From the NCBI RefSeq assembly GCF_000003855.2, contig NW_003101681.1, forward strand, positions 4,383,359 to 4,447,358: a DNA stretch of 64,000 bases, read 5' to 3'. A program made the translations under genes and the position numbers. Origin of the DNA: Blastomyces gilchristii SLH14081 (Eukaryota > Ascomycota > Eurotiomycetes > Onygenales > Ajellomycetaceae). Below, in pieces: positions 21,499-34,046 of this stretch; the first letter of the stretch is position 1, and every line of letters starts with the position of its first letter. The notes under the pieces were generated by a model that was not told the DNA's origin, made no database searches, and worked only from the letters and a program-made list of their open reading frames with translations.

Positions 21499-22688
21499 GC
21501 GGGTAAAGGCAAGAGGACAGCGATGGTTTTTTTTCCTTCTCTATTTCCTGCCTTTCTTTATATATTCTAATAGTGATGGCGCGGGGAGCCGGGGTAGGAG
21601 CTTTTATATTATATATTATTAGTTCGTTCTTTTGGGGAGAGCATGGCTGGCACACTGTGATTTCCATTTCTTCTTTCACTTTTTAATTCATTTATGTCAC
21701 GTCAGGACATCTCCTGTGGTGTTGTTACTCCCCATACGCACGCCCTTAGGTATATTTTAATACTTTACTATATTTTCTATTTCCTTTTTTTTTTCGTTTC
21801 AAAACTTTTCTTACAGTTGGTATTATTATTATATTTTCTTCCTACATTTCATTCTCGTTCACTTTCTCAATCTCACAGAATTTCCCTCTTCCACCTTTAC
21901 CTTTTGTTTTCCTCTCTATACTCTATTCACATCACTCCCCCCTCGTTTTTCCCCGGCTCTCTTTCATAATGCTGCCATCGTCGGATTCGTCTTTTTTTTT
22001 TCACCTTTCCGGAGGCAGAGGGGAAAATAAACACCTAGCTGGGAATTAGTTTTTAATGCTAATGCTACTAATTTTATCAGTACTCCGTAGTTAGTAGTGT
22101 TAAAAGGGTTTACCCGTTCCGATGTAGATCTACTGGCTACTTTCTCCTTCTAGGCCTTTTTTATTTCACTATATCATGGTAGTCATGGATGAAGCAATCT
22201 CCCCTGTAATATTAGACATAATCAACTAAACGTTGGAAGTAGCATCTTTTCCATCTTTCTGGTTTTATTTAACCTCTCAACCCTTTTCTGGGACGAAATT
22301 GATATCACGTGACTGTCACCAATTTGACGCGAAACCAATGCCTGGATTCAACTGACGCGTCTGGACTTTTGCATCTCAACTTCAACGCCCTACACCGCTG
22401 CACCGCAACTCCCACAGCTGCGCGATCAATCGAGGTTATACTAAGAGCAAGATAGAGAGAAAGGAGTTGCATTGCCTGGTGGAGCTTGCTTATTCTATTT
22501 TCTTTTGTGTTATTATTCCACTTTAAGTCTTGCCTCAAATCGAAACAGTAGGACGTCCACCCTCCTCATTCGCTTGACTGACATTCATTCTGCAAATAAA
22601 TCACGATACATTATACATCATATTGGCATACAGTTTGATTACAGATTTGGAGAACGTGAAAAGGACCATTTAGCCATTGACTGCCATC
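21499..22688. other. Intergenic, head-to-tail
   Basis: Contains pyrimidine-rich stretches around 21780-21960, a TACTCCGTA motif at 22081-22089 and the presumptive promoter and leader of the CAF-1 gene. No coding sequence is supported. Confidence 0.5.
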
Positions 22689-24966
22689 ATGGGCGGGGAA
22701 CCACTACCGGGCTCCACGAGTCCCTCGACATTGTCACGGAAGCGGTCGTTTAGTGAAGTAGATGGTTGCGCACTGAAAACCAATCCACAGGATAATAATG
22801 GTGGAACTGGTTTACCAGAGGTCGTTGTCCCGAATGATGGACTTCAAGAGTCCAGTACTACGCATACCGCTGGGATGAAATCTGAAATACACCCCTCGAT
22901 CGAAACTGCCGGAATTCCCCAATCCACTACCACGACCAAATCTTCTTCCACATCAACATCGACCGCCTCTTTGTCTGTCGATTCTCTTCCACATGCCGAT
23001 AGAATTGGTTCCCCTGACCCATCCATTTTATCGCCTATCCCCTTACCTAATTGCATTGACAATATCCAGACCCAGAGCCAAACCCCCCCACCCCTACCTG
23101 CCACCCCCCCAGCTGCGTCGGGGTTCGTCTTACCAAATAACAATAAGAAACGGAAGTTATCTCCCGCTAGCAATCAGGCGAGGGCATTGGAGAAGGAAAT
23201 GAAGGAGAAGCAGAGAGCGGAGGAAAAGGCCAAGAAGGAGGAGGAGAGGAGGAGGAAGGAGGAGGAACGGAAGAAAAAGGAAGAGGAGAAGAAGAAGAGG
23301 GATGAGGAGAGAGAGGAAGAGAGGAGGAAGCGGGAGGAGAAGAAGAAAGCAAAGGATGAAGAGCGGTTGGCGAGGGAGGAGGAAAAGAAGAAGAGGGATG
23401 AGGAGAGGATGAGGAAGGAGAAGGTGAGGTCATTGTATTCCTTTTTTTTTTAAACCCTTTTCCTTCCTGTAAATCTGTTGAGGAATTTATGTGGTTTCTG
23501 GGCTTCCTCGCTGACTCTGTTTGTTTCAGTCTCAAATGCGTTTGAATGCTTTTTTTGCAAAACCAACGACACCCAATTCGGCATCAACTGCGAATGCAAT
23601 AGACGGGAGAAATTCTATTCCGGTCAATGATTCGAGCGGTGCTTCTGCGGCCACGAAATCTGAACAGAATCTTCTTTCTGACTACGAGCAAGAATTTCCT
23701 CCTTTTTTCTTGCAGTCGCATGTGAAACTGGCACCACCACATCGTTTTGAACGGGACACGGATTCTCTCAAATTCGCTTGCGAGAAGCTTGATTCGTTAT
23801 TTAAAAGAGTTACATCGTCCGAAGAGGAGGCACCAGCTATGACATTTCGTCCTTCAGAACTATTCAATATGCTACCTTATAAACGCCGGCAGGGCAAACC
23901 AAATGGCCCCACAGTGAGAGAGATTTTACATATGATGCAAGATGCAGCTTCGAACACTATTGATTTGACGGGAGATAAGAAAACTCAAAACCCTGGCGAC
24001 CTGCTGAAGAAGATTCCAATGAAAGTTTTGAAGTTTAGCGAAGATGTGAGGCCACCTTATCAGGGTACCTTTACGAAACGACTACCCGAGCAAGAGGCCA
24101 GGAGACTATGTCGAAATCCCTTTGGGCGGATAGTCCCGGATTTTAATTATGATTATGATTCAGAGGCTGAGTGGGAAGAGCCGGAGGAAGGCGAGGACCT
24201 TGACTCAGAAGGGGAAGAGGAGATGAGTGAAGATGGGGATGGAGACATGGAAGACTTTTTGGACGATGGTGATGATGATGCTGTGGGTGGGAGACGAAGG
24301 GTAATTGTCGGTGACCTGGAGCCAGTGTGCAGTGGGATACATTGGGAAGATGAAGGCGATATCGATCCGATGATGAGTTCATGTCGGATGGAGGTTATAT
24401 CAGGTAAGGGGCCAACATTTTATGGAAGAAAACGCCTCTTTCGGACTCTGAACCGAACAAATTATGCTAACTAAAACCACCAGAAACTTTAAACTTCCCC
24501 ATCGACCCCTTCTCTTCAGTATACTGGAGTAAACCTACACCGGCATCCCGCTCGCCCTTGAAACACCTTACGCATCGTTCCAATCAGCCTTTAGACCGGG
24601 CTGGCGCCATGTCCAGTGACCTTTCTCAGAAGCAATCTTCACAATCCTCTGGATTACTCCAACCTCCTTCCACCACCCTTCCTTCAACCCTAACTACAAC
24701 ACTACCGTCGGGACAATCCACTCTTCTTCCCGTTGCAGTATCGAATCAGAAGCCACGACGCTCATTCCCGCCGGATCAGGTAGCGGAGTTTAAAGAGGTC
24801 ATTGACGGAAGTAATTTAACGAAGGCGGGGTTGATTGAGGTGTTAAAGAAGCGGTATGTGTGTTCTTATCTTTCCGCCATTTTCTTTGCCTCGTTATTTG
24901 CCTTCACGCCTAGTGGTGGGGAAAGGAGGAGCCTGGGATGTTCGTCCATCAGAAAAGCAAATTGAC

Positions 24967-25026
<60 letters not shown>

Positions 25027-25148
25027 ACTAACGAGAAAAACCATACAGATTCCCAAAAGTATCCAAGGACATCATCAAAGACACGCTCACCTCCACCGCA
25101 CAAAGACTCGGCCAGAAAGAAGCAGATAAGAAATGGGTTTTAATATGA
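22689..25148 (+). CDS. CAC1: Chromatin assembly factor 1 large subunit (p150/Cac1)
   Basis: Four exons, 22689-23423, 23530-24403, 24484-24853 and 25049-25148, encode 692 residues. CAF-1 deposits H3-H4 behind replication forks in the nucleus and binds PCNA. Residues about 165-245 are a Lys/Glu/Arg (KER) helix. Exon 2 opens with QMRLNAFF (247-254), a PCNA-interacting PIP-box (Q-x-x-L-x-x-F-F). Next come the conserved LKFSEDVRPPYQGTFTK (412-428) and NPFGRIVPDFNYDYDSEAEW, then an acidic ED domain. The C-terminus forms a short winged-helix-like end (FPKVSKDIIKDTL). Introns are 106, 80 and 195 bp; intron 3 carries a 52-base A run. The upstream TTG-initiated frame is not used; ATG at 22689 fits. Family assignment is firm; exon 4 is short but keeps frame and homology. 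Confidence 0.93.
24972..25023 (+). repeat. 52-base poly(A) tract inside CAC1 intron 3
   Basis: An uninterrupted A run lies about 25 bp upstream of the 3' splice site of intron 3, so it sits in the position where fungal introns have the branch point and polypyrimidine region. Length may be affected by sequencing slippage. Confidence 0.9.
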
Positions 25149-25990
25149 CAAACTAACTATCACCCAATTTTACATAACATAACTAACATACGGAGTACAT
25201 CTCTTTAAGATGACATATGAAACCAGAGCGCAATGCTCCTTTTTTATTTCCATTTTTAATACCCATGTCACCATATGCCCCTTTTTGCCTCTATTTCATC
25301 TGGCGCGCTCCGATCATTATAGATGAAAATTCTACATGTAGATGATAGATGTATGATTCTTTTTTATTTTTTTATTTTTATTTTTTTTTATTATCTATCA
25401 ACACTACATAAGGAAGTATATAGCCTATTCATTCTTGTACTCTTGTCCTGATTGACCATGATAGCATTCTGCAGCTGTGTATGATGCTACCTGCCTACGT
25501 ATGTACATACAACTCCACCTTCCCATCAATTGAATTAAATCCACTTCATTTATCTGATACATACATGCATATGTCTGTACATAGACCGCCTCACCATCTC
25601 ATACCACTTCCTCTGCCAGTGATGAGCGCGTTTAAGTAGAAAGTAACAGTGATTACTTACCGATGACACTGACAAGTAAAACCAAATCTTCCGTTTTTTT
25701 ATTTATTTGGTCTCTCCTTTATATTATAGTCAAGATAACCATCCAAAATATAACACAGAGCCTCAGAAGAAGACCTGAGAATAGACTCCTCTCCCTTCAT
25801 TATTGCAAACCTGCCCATCCATCCGTCCATATCCAACAAAAAAGAATAGCATACTATACATCTATAGTCCATAATTTCCCTTTAATAGCCGCATTACCTA
25901 TCTACCTAGTCCACCAAAACACCACCACCACCGCCATAACCCACAAAAGCCCACAAAAACCCACAACCCAACCCCCCCCTTCCCCCCTCC
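25149..25990. other. Intergenic between convergent genes
   Basis: 3' flanks of CAC1 (plus) and the F-box-like gene (minus). Contains TACGGAGTA at 25189-25197 and T-rich stretches at 25360-25390. No gene supported. Confidence 0.5.
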
Positions 25991-27697
25991 CTAATAACAA
26001 CAAGATCCATCCCCCACCCTCCGAAAATCTGCATGTCCCAAAGGCGTTTGCTTCCTATACCATTCCATCGGCACCGGCTCCGGAAACGGGAATAGCTCAT
26101 GAGGAATCGGGCGTAAAGTATGATATGTCTGCGTCTGTAGACTCGACTCATAACTCGCATCTGTCACTCTGCAAAGCTCCTCGTAAATAGGGTGCGACTG
26201 CGTTTGTATCTGCGTCTGTGTCTGTATCCGTGCCTGGGCCGCGCTTCCCGCCCAATTTTCTTTCCAGCGCTTTCTCATTTTCTTGACATACCCCGAAAGG
26301 GAGTTGTGGTAATGATGACTTTTAGACACTTGACCCTCCTCCTCCACACCCCCCACCTCATCCTTGTTGGGAAATAAGTGATAATCATCCGTGCCAAAGA
26401 CGTTGAGGACATGTGGATATCTAGCCTTGGGGAGGCTTACCCCTTCAGAATTAGATATCCAAGCATTTTGTCCCGTGAGTTCACGCGGGTGGGGTTGCCA
26501 CGAGGAGATAATCACAGCATCAGTTCCGTCCCCGGTCGACATGGGGCGAATACAGCGATGGGTTCCGCGTTTCCATGCTCCTCGTGAATAACTGGGGAGA
26601 GTGACGAATGAGGATATATACGTCTTACGGTCCTTAATATCTGTCTGACGAATGTGGTGCCATGGGATGATATCCAGTTCCATTGGTCCATGGATTTCTA
26701 TTCGTTTAGCGGCTGGGAAGCAGTTTTTGCTCGTGAGGCCAAGAAGTAGATGGTGAGAAAGCTCTGTCTGAAGGTCTTCTTCGGCGTGGTTACCTTTTTC
26801 TTCAGCTGGGAGTGTTTCAGATGATGGTGAGCAACGTGTTACCCATCCGAGGATTGCACTGGAAAGTTCCGTGTTGATAACCAATGAGCGGAGCTTTGGA
26901 CACAGGGGAGCCTGCAGTTCCCCTCGACATCTGGAACAGGAACTTTGGGCAGGTATGCTTATGAGGCTCGGGCATAGTTGCCTAATCCTCAGGCGGAGGT
27001 GGGTGAGGTTTGGGAGCAGCTTTGCTATATGTGGGCATAGATGTTCGCCGTCGGTGTAAACTTCGCAGCCCGAAGTGTCAATTTCAACATCACTGCATGT
27101 GTCCGGGAGGGATTCCAGGAGAGCTATCACAGCAGAAGCGGGAAAGCTCGGTTCAGCCGTGATCCTATCAATATCATCACCTAATCCAGAATCTACAGCA
27201 CAGGCTGGCTGATGGTCGATCCGTAGGGAGAATATTCGAAGGGCTCGCATAACCCCGGCCATGATTGTAGCTAGATCTCTCAGTAAATGACCCAGGGGCC
27301 AGGCCCTAGCTGCAGTAGAGCTAGGGTCTACTGCGGCGACATCCAACAGCAAGCTCAGTGACTGGATAGTGAAAGCCTTCGAGCTGAGTGGTAGTCTTGC
27401 GCTTTTCACGAACCGGCAAAGGTTATGATTCCGTAGAACCACAGCAGCTTGCAACACGGGTATTGCCAATGAATACCATTTCTTGCACACAAGCAGGCAT
27501 GGGAGGAAGATGTTGATTGATGTGTTCTCCCGGAGACGTAATAGTATCCTTTTGAGGGTCGCATCGTCTTCCAAAAGCACTTGATGACTGGGGGAGAGGG
27601 TGTGGTATGCAACTGCGGAGGAACCCGACGTCATTTCTGCTTTCTTTTTATTGGCAGATAAAGTCGAACGAAAGGCGGGAAAGCAAAGGCAAAACAC
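25991..27697 (-). CDS. F-box-like protein, lineage conserved
   Basis: A single exon of up to 568 residues. Residues about 38-80 (HQVLLEDDATLKRILLRL, then FLPCLLVCKKWYSLAIPVLQ) resemble an F-box: a first helix, then a conserved LVCKKWY-type third helix. F-box proteins recruit substrates to SCF ubiquitin ligases through Skp1. The middle (about 95-290) has Leu-rich, LRR-like stretches such as LPNLTHLRLRIRQL; a possible zinc-like CSRCRGELQAPLC lies near residue 260. The C-terminus is Gln/Thr-rich (QIQTQSH). The start is uncertain: the first Met gives MFCLCFPAFR, while Met22 (MTSGSSAVAYH) is equally plausible. The F-box match is by eye and moderate; an unrelated helical LRR-like protein is possible. 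Confidence 0.65.
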   Translation of the reverse strand: MFCLCFPAFRSTLSANKKKAEMTSGSSAVAYHTLSPSHQVLLEDDATLKRILLRLRENTSINIFLPCLLVCKKWYSLAIPVLQAAVVLRNHNLCRFVKSARLPLSSKAFTIQSLSLLLDVAAVDPSSTAARAWPLGHLLRDLATIMAGVMRALRIFSLRIDHQPACAVDSGLGDDIDRITAEPSFPASAVIALLESLPDTCSDVEIDTSGCEVYTDGEHLCPHIAKLLPNLTHLRLRIRQLCPSLISIPAQSSCSRCRGELQAPLCPKLRSLVINTELSSAILGWVTRCSPSSETLPAEEKGNHAEEDLQTELSHHLLLGLTSKNCFPAAKRIEIHGPMELDIIPWHHIRQTDIKDRKTYISSFVTLPSYSRGAWKRGTHRCIRPMSTGDGTDAVIISSWQPHPRELTGQNAWISNSEGVSLPKARYPHVLNVFGTDDYHLFPNKDEVGGVEEEGQVSKSHHYHNSLSGYVKKMRKRWKENWAGSAAQARIQTQTQIQTQSHPIYEELCRVTDASYESSLQTQTYHTLRPIPHELFPFPEPVPMEWYRKQTPLGHADFRRVGDGSCCY

Positions 27698-28530
27698 AAG
27701 CCAAAAGAGAACTTGTATGCACTATGCATTTGGTTATCAACAGTGCATGGATATGAGGCGCCAAATCACAGCATCTCCTACTACCAGAGACTGGTACATA
27801 TTTGACGACTAAACAGCTCTCCTCTTTAACACGATATATCTATTGCACCTTAGATGTATTCTTTGTTGCATGTAAACAACAAAGATAAAACCGCTAAGTA
27901 GAGTTTAATAACTGGCCATTGGAAAGAGCAGTGGAAAAAGCAGACGGCGTGGTTTCTTTCCCGCTTGATGAAACAAACTTCCAGCTGGCAGCAGGAGTAA
28001 ATAAACAGAGCGTTCAATCAGCGCGGAAAAGAAACATGCGAGGCAGGTTATGCATGAGAGCAAACAGCACAACTCAGATTGCCAGTAGGGAAGTGGGAGA
28101 GCTGCTGGCATGATTAGCTTAAATCTGTATATCGGGTTGGTTCTGCACATCTTGAATGGAAATTGTCCTTTCTTGAGATCTCTATCTTGTTCATTGTGTC
28201 AAGTCAGCTAACAGGGGACGACGAATAACGAGTAAAAATCCTCGAAGGACCCGCTTGAATAGCTACATAGGTCTGCAATATGACAAGGACGGGTGAAGGA
28301 CTTCTTCCTCTTGGTTGGAGAAACGAGAAATACAGCCACTTGCATCTTGAACAGACCCAACATAATCGGAGCCTGGCCAAAAAAGAAAGAGAAAGGTACC
28401 ATATTCAAAGGCAGAGGCTACCTGGGTAGAACCAGGTAATGTGTTCCATTTGTTTACTTTTGCACTTCTGGTATCCGGCTAACTACCTAGGTGTAGCTGG
28501 GGTGGATACATGTAAGAGAAGACAAAGTAT

Positions 28531-28558
28531 CTTCTTCTTCTTCTTCTTCTTCTTCTTC
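28531..28558. repeat. (TTC)n microsatellite
   Basis: 28 bases of perfect trinucleotide repeat in the gene desert. Confidence 0.95.
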
Positions 28559-28686
28559 GAGAAATGAGTGGAGCATATATCTTTTTTCCATTTCCATCAC
28601 CAATAGAAGACACCAGCAAAAATACAGCTGTGTGTACCTCCCTAAGGTATCCAGCTGCCTTCAGTTTAATTCCAACGAACCACAGG

Positions 28687-28723
<37 letters not shown>
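28687..28723. repeat. 37-base poly(A) tract
   Basis: Uninterrupted A run between non-coding flanks. Confidence 0.9.
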
Positions 28724-28731
<8 letters not shown>

Positions 28732-29860
28732 GAAAAGCAAACGATGCAGGAATCAACAACAACATAACTGGCAGATTTCCCATATCCTATTTCCGCCTGA
28801 CCAGTTGTTGGGAAACGCAACCCGGCGCGCGGAATGAGCTTGATTGATCAGCGCAGTAAGGGGCAGGGGGACCAGCAGAAACAAGCCAGTAATGGAAGGA
28901 CAAAATAATTGAACACAGCCCAAGTAACCCAAGTAACTAACTACTCTCCCGTCCGTCCCCATGATGTGAGTTCAGCTCCGATGGGGACAGCATCAACAGG
29001 CGCAGGTGTGGTGTAAAATTCTCGTCGACCACTCATGCTCCCCCCAGCCGCCACCAGCGATATACCCGATATTCCACTGATGGGGATGACACGTGGGAAT
29101 GGGGCGAAAAAAGGAAAAAAGGAAGATCCGGACTGGAGCGGGATACAGAGGAGAGACAGACAGTAAGTACGGAGAGAAGGGAGAGGGGAGACTGAGACCA
29201 TGTCGTGCTGCTGCTGCTGCTAATGTTGCTTGCTTCTGCTGTGTGCTCTGGGCGTTGTCGTCTGCCTTGTCGCACTGTTGAAGAAGTTAATACAGAGTAA
29301 CTTATTTTACATGATGAGATGTTTGCTTGTTTAGACATGCTTTTTTGAGCCAGTTGGGTGCTTGGTGGAATCTATCCTTCCAGTGGTGAGTTGAGGTTGA
29401 AGGAGAAACTATCAAATTGTTGTTGATCCACTGTCTGTATCCAACCAAGCTGGATATAAATTGTTGCAGCAGCGGCCATGATGATAATATTCCTCGTCTT
29501 CTCTCGTTAATTAGTCTCTTTTTAACAGATTTCCACTTGCTGACGGGGTGACTTTCATATAAAAACATATCAAATATAGTTAAAGAAAAAAATATAACTA
29601 GTTAACAAAACCAAAACAGAAACAAACAGAACAAACCAACCACTTGTGTTGTCATCTTCCAGCCATTCCCCCTGTCTCTCTCTGGCTTGGCTTGAGGGTA
29701 TGGTATAACTACAGCTGGACGGGTTTGTTTGTTTTAGAAGAATAGTAAAATAAAATAATAAAATAACAAATGGTGCCTGTCCGGCGAGCCAACCAGCGGC
29801 CAGCAAACCAATTAATGCGAAAATGCATGCAGTGCCAGCTCATCAGCGCCGATGACACCA

Positions 29861-29894
29861 CACCAGCACCAGCACCAGCACCAGCACCAGCACC
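29861..29894. repeat. (CACCAG)n repeat
   Basis: About 5.5 copies of a hexamer; not within a supported gene. Confidence 0.9.
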
Positions 29895-32056
29895 GAAACA
29901 ACGAAAACAAAACCTAGTGCGCGCGCTTTTGATTCGACGCCTTTTTTTGTAGGATTGCTAGAAGGGGGGAGAGAAAGAGGATTTTTTTCGTCGTTTCTAT
30001 TTGAATAACCTCAACTAAATAATCTAATTCATCTAATTCAGTTGGTCGGTTCCTTTCCTCTCTCCTCCCGACATACAGCATACACATCCTCACCCACCCC
30101 GCTGATGGATGCTGCCCTTAGACCTTGGTTGCATTGGACCAACGATGTGCCAGAGTTTGATCTGCGGCCGCTGGCTACCGCTTGCTTCCAATCCAGACTC
30201 TACAACAACTTACAGGGGGAATGGCCGTTAGTTAGCCCAACCCGGACAGAAATCCATCCCTCCTCTCGGCTACAGGGCGACACAAAGGGGAATTAATTCG
30301 TTCAACTAGATACGGATTAACGTTACCAGGTATTTAACTAGTTGATGGGTGGGTGGCCGTTCCAAGCCCGTTTTCTACCTTTTTTCTCGAGAGAAGGGGG
30401 AAGCTAAATAAGAGAACGTTTCATTCCCTACCCCCTCGAAAGCCCCCTCTTGCAGGGCGATAGGACGGGGGGGGAATGCGGTTCGTGAAGAAGGCCTGTT
30501 GATACCAATCAACATCTTTCGCCGGACAGTTGCAGAGCAGAAAGAACAGAACAGTAACTACATGGGTGACTCGATGACGTCTATTTGTATCATTTGCTCC
30601 TAGTTAATTCCTCCCTTCCTCCCCCTCTTCTTTCTTCTCTCTTTTTTCTTCTTTTAGTAGTAGGGCTTTGAGCATGCAACTCGGCGCGCCTGAAATGATG
30701 TATCCAAGTGAAGTTACACGGTTGGGATGTTTATTTCTTCCAAAGTTGGGCTGACTATTTAAATAGCCGAACGAATTTAACATAGACTGCAAACTTCCCG
30801 GTGACAAGCTTGCCCATTTGCGTATTCAGAGTTGCACCTTCAACAAAACTCATAAATATATATGTCCATTTTCCGATGGACATCGTCCCCCAAGAGGCCG
30901 AGGAGCGGGAATATCATGGGACACTTTCCATATGTGGTCAATAACATCAAAAATCCGATAGAGGCAATCGATGCTGGTATTGACAACGACTTGTTCACTC
31001 GATTGGATAACAGCCAACAGAAAGCGCTCCCAAAGAACTTTCCCCTTCAGTAGCGCTTGTGAAAGACCAGAGGAGATCAAAAAGGCTCTTCTGGCCACCG
31101 CCAAGGAGTAGCTGAAGCTCAGATGCGAGAGCCGGTGAATTATAGGTTCATCTGGCGGGCGGAACAGAGAGAATATTTCCGCTCGTCGTCTAGAAATCGC
31201 CGCTGTCACCGCGTTGCTGTGTTACTTCCTTGAACTTAAGAATCGTCGGTGTTTCCGTCTGTATGATTTTAGGGCGAAAGTGGTGATTACCTTTCTTGCT
31301 ACAGAAGTCCTCCAGTTGCTGCCGCCTCTGAGATGGATAACTACCGACGTAGTGAGATCACTCCACACCTTTTTAGCCAACTTGCTTTGCAATTCAGCAA
31401 CAAGTGACTGATTTAAAATGACTGTAGCCTTTAAGCAGATCTCCCATTGTGCAACTCTGAATTTCTCGCCTACACTTGTTGCAGGACTGTTGTTCGCGGT
31501 CGTAGATACCATAATGATATGACTAGATATGGGGTCGGGCTAACTAAATGTCTTCAGGGCCTTTATTTTATTTTATTTTATTTATTTATTTTTTTTCATT
31601 TCAAGCGAAACAAGCAGTTATCTGTAACTAACTTACTGAGTAACTAGTATTTTTGATTAACAATCCACAATGACGCCAACGTGCGCATCGAGGTTGAGGC
31701 CAAAGACTCTGTGAGAGATTCCCTGCTGTAGCCTCATGAGGAAAATGCCAGTTGCCGCTAGCTAGATTAACTTAAATATAATACACAAACATTGAATCCC
31801 CCTATTTAACCTAACTAAGTACATGTACATTATAGTTAAAGGATGATCGGTTGAGGATAAACAAATAAACAGGGTTTGAGCCACGCTGGGTAGCAAATCT
31901 CCCACTTCAGGGCTCTAGAGAACGTCGAGAAAATGAAGAGAACCGCAGAGAAATTTTGGAGAAGACAGGTACATTTTACAAACTCCAGGAAAAAGCACCA
32001 CAAAACACCAGACAACACAAAGCGGGAAATCGATAACGAAGACGGCCAGGAATTTC

Positions 32057-32180
32057 GAGGTCGAACAAATACTGGTCAACACAGGTAATCAGCAACAAGC
32101 AACACTATCTTGTCAAATGGAAAGGATATGATACCGCGGAAACACGGGAGCCTTATCCCTCCTTATCTATGGCTTGGATA
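32057..32180 (+). pseudogene. Ty3/gypsy integrase chromodomain fossil
   Basis: Two short pieces in different frames together give the classic chromodomain: EVEQIL at 32057-32074, then after a shift QHYLVKWKGYDTAE at 32100-32141, followed by REPYPSL. Chromodomains of this exact type (VEQIL...YLVKWKGY...WEP) sit at the C-terminus of gypsy chromoviral integrases and target insertion to chromatin marks. A heterochromatin protein is an alternative, but the isolated relic with no gene around it favours a transposon. The rest of the pol gene was not found. Confidence 0.68.
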
Positions 32181-32319
32181 TCATCCTTTAGAGCTGGTAT
32201 AATCGCTCTCTCAAGGTTGTTGTTGATGGTTGAGCAGTTCGCCTTGATTTCACTTCTCAACAGAACGGGGTAATGGTTGTTTCAGATCGAACGCGTTGTT
32301 GGTTTTGCAGCTTCAAGAA

Positions 32320-32522
32320 GCTTGGTTTACCAATAATGTTTCCTTGGTCACTGTCGCCTCAGCAAGATTTGCTTGAAGATGGTGATACTCCTCCACCAGT
32401 TGAGAATAAGCCAATCGCCTCTGGAGATGGTAGGCCTCAGCCTGTTTAATGCGTGCTCAAACTCAGCTATCTGGCTGGCATCCATTTCTTGTTTAGCAAG
32501 GACGTCTTGGATAAAGGGAAGT
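32320..32522 (-). pseudogene. Helical coiled-coil coding relic, unidentified
   Basis: Minus-strand sequence reads IQDVLAKQEMDASQIAEF, then EHALN, and after a frame change EAYHLQRRLAYSQLVEEYHH and LQANLAEATVTKETLL. The regular Leu/Glu/Gln spacing suggests a coiled coil, broken by a frameshift. It lies 140 bp from the chromodomain fossil on the opposite strand. I do not recognise the family; a transposon structural protein or a lineage gene family are both possible. Confidence 0.4.
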
Positions 32523-34046
32523 TTAATGGAAATCGGATGGTTGTTCCAGCTATATAAGACCGCCCACTCAATTCCTTCCTACAGAATCTCAAAGTGCTTT
32601 TACATAACTCACTGGCATGTCAAAAGCAGGTTAGGGTGAGAGCTGAAATTATCTCGAGTTCTAAAGGGAAGAGATTTATGGAGAAAATGGCCGAAGCTTT
32701 TGGATTGAGACTTTGATAGAAAGTTGTGAATCTGGAAAGGTAATATACAGTGCACCACTCGAGTTATCATAAGAACAGAAGCCCACAATTAGAACTATTA
32801 AGTGCCTTTGGGATCTGCCAGCCCAGGTGGCAATTTATACTGTTTTGTCAAGAAGAGAGGATGAAATGATGCTTCAGGCCCTGCACCTTGTGCCTAATAA
32901 TAAATTAGAAGGAGGAATATATTCTCACTACTAGGCTATGCTCCACAATTTCAGAACCTTCTCCCTCTGAAAGAAAAGCCGAAGGAATTTCCATTCAATC
33001 CAAATCGTACTCTGTTTGGTGATGTTGAAATTATTCAAATCTCCAATCAGCATAGACTCGGAAGTTCTCGTCCACACATTTGGAAAGGTGAGAGTGGGCG
33101 TCAACACCCATAAATGTACATGTACAGTGTCTTCACAAGAGATGGATTTGATATACATGAGACTCACCAATCCCAGAAGCACTGAACACAATTGATGGCA
33201 ATAGTTGTGGCATCAGCATATTTCTTCCCTGTGGCCTGGAATCAAGCCAATCTGACACTATCTCTCGCGCGGTACTTCTCTGGGGTGAGTGCCTCGCCTA
33301 ATCTTCTTCTGTGTCGCCGTCGACTCTCCTTAATGCATCCGGAGGACTTCCAAAAGCAAGTCGGTCGGGAAACCATGTTATCCGCATAGCAGGAGGAAGC
33401 GGGGACCAGAAAAAGATGTAGTGGCTAGTAGTAAGTAAGTACGGAGAGATTGAAAACGTGCAGTAGAGACAGTTGTCGCAGAGGAAGCCTTGGAGAAGAG
33501 AAACGCTCAAAAGGAGCGGGAGATGTCCGAATTTATGCATTTTTTAAGAGCGGAGAACTACCAACCAATGAAGTTAAGCATAAGTAACTAATTTGTAGGA
33601 CATCACGACGTTCATGGTCGGAGAGATATGTGTGCCTGTCCTGTGCGAAAGGTCAGAGAATAATAATGGAATTGGAGAATGATGGTTAGGGTAAAAGCAG
33701 CATATGATATGATATGTTCGAAACAAGCGTCCAAAAAGTGGCATTCTGATTGGCAGCACCCTCATCGTCGTCGTACAAGACCCGTTAAATCTAAACTCTC
33801 CTAGCGCTGCCGTGGTTTGTTTCGAGTTGCTGATTTGTTGTCCATCCAATTATCCAGGTATTGTATGGGGCTTCGGGGCTTCGGGGAAGTTAATTAGGTT
33901 AATAAAAAATATTAAAATATTTTCTTCTACGGAGTATGCCTTCTTTGAAAGCGTCTTGAAAGTGTTGTATGTATGTACTGTACATTATTACATACAATAC
34001 GTAAGATGGGATACAGGGATGTCAATTTGGCGAATTGCGATAAACG

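Larger units (their letters stand above)
27698..31640. other. Gene desert, part 1: simple repeats only
   Basis: No gene with recognisable protein. Contains a (TTC)n microsatellite at 28531-28558, a 37-base A run at 28687-28723, a (CACCAG)n repeat at 29861-29894, and the 10 bp palindrome TAACTAGTTA at 29595-29604. Minus-strand frames at 30850-31209 and 31222-31512 are the longest open stretches; they have no motif and may be chance or decayed coding. Confidence 0.5.

Noticed and set aside
20665..21512. Long minus-strand open frames under the gene at 20290
   Set aside because: Shadows of a GC-rich coding exon on the other strand.
30850..31512. Two consecutive minus-strand open frames (119 and 96 codons)
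   Set aside because: No motif and no plausible splice joining; kept as part of the gene desert.
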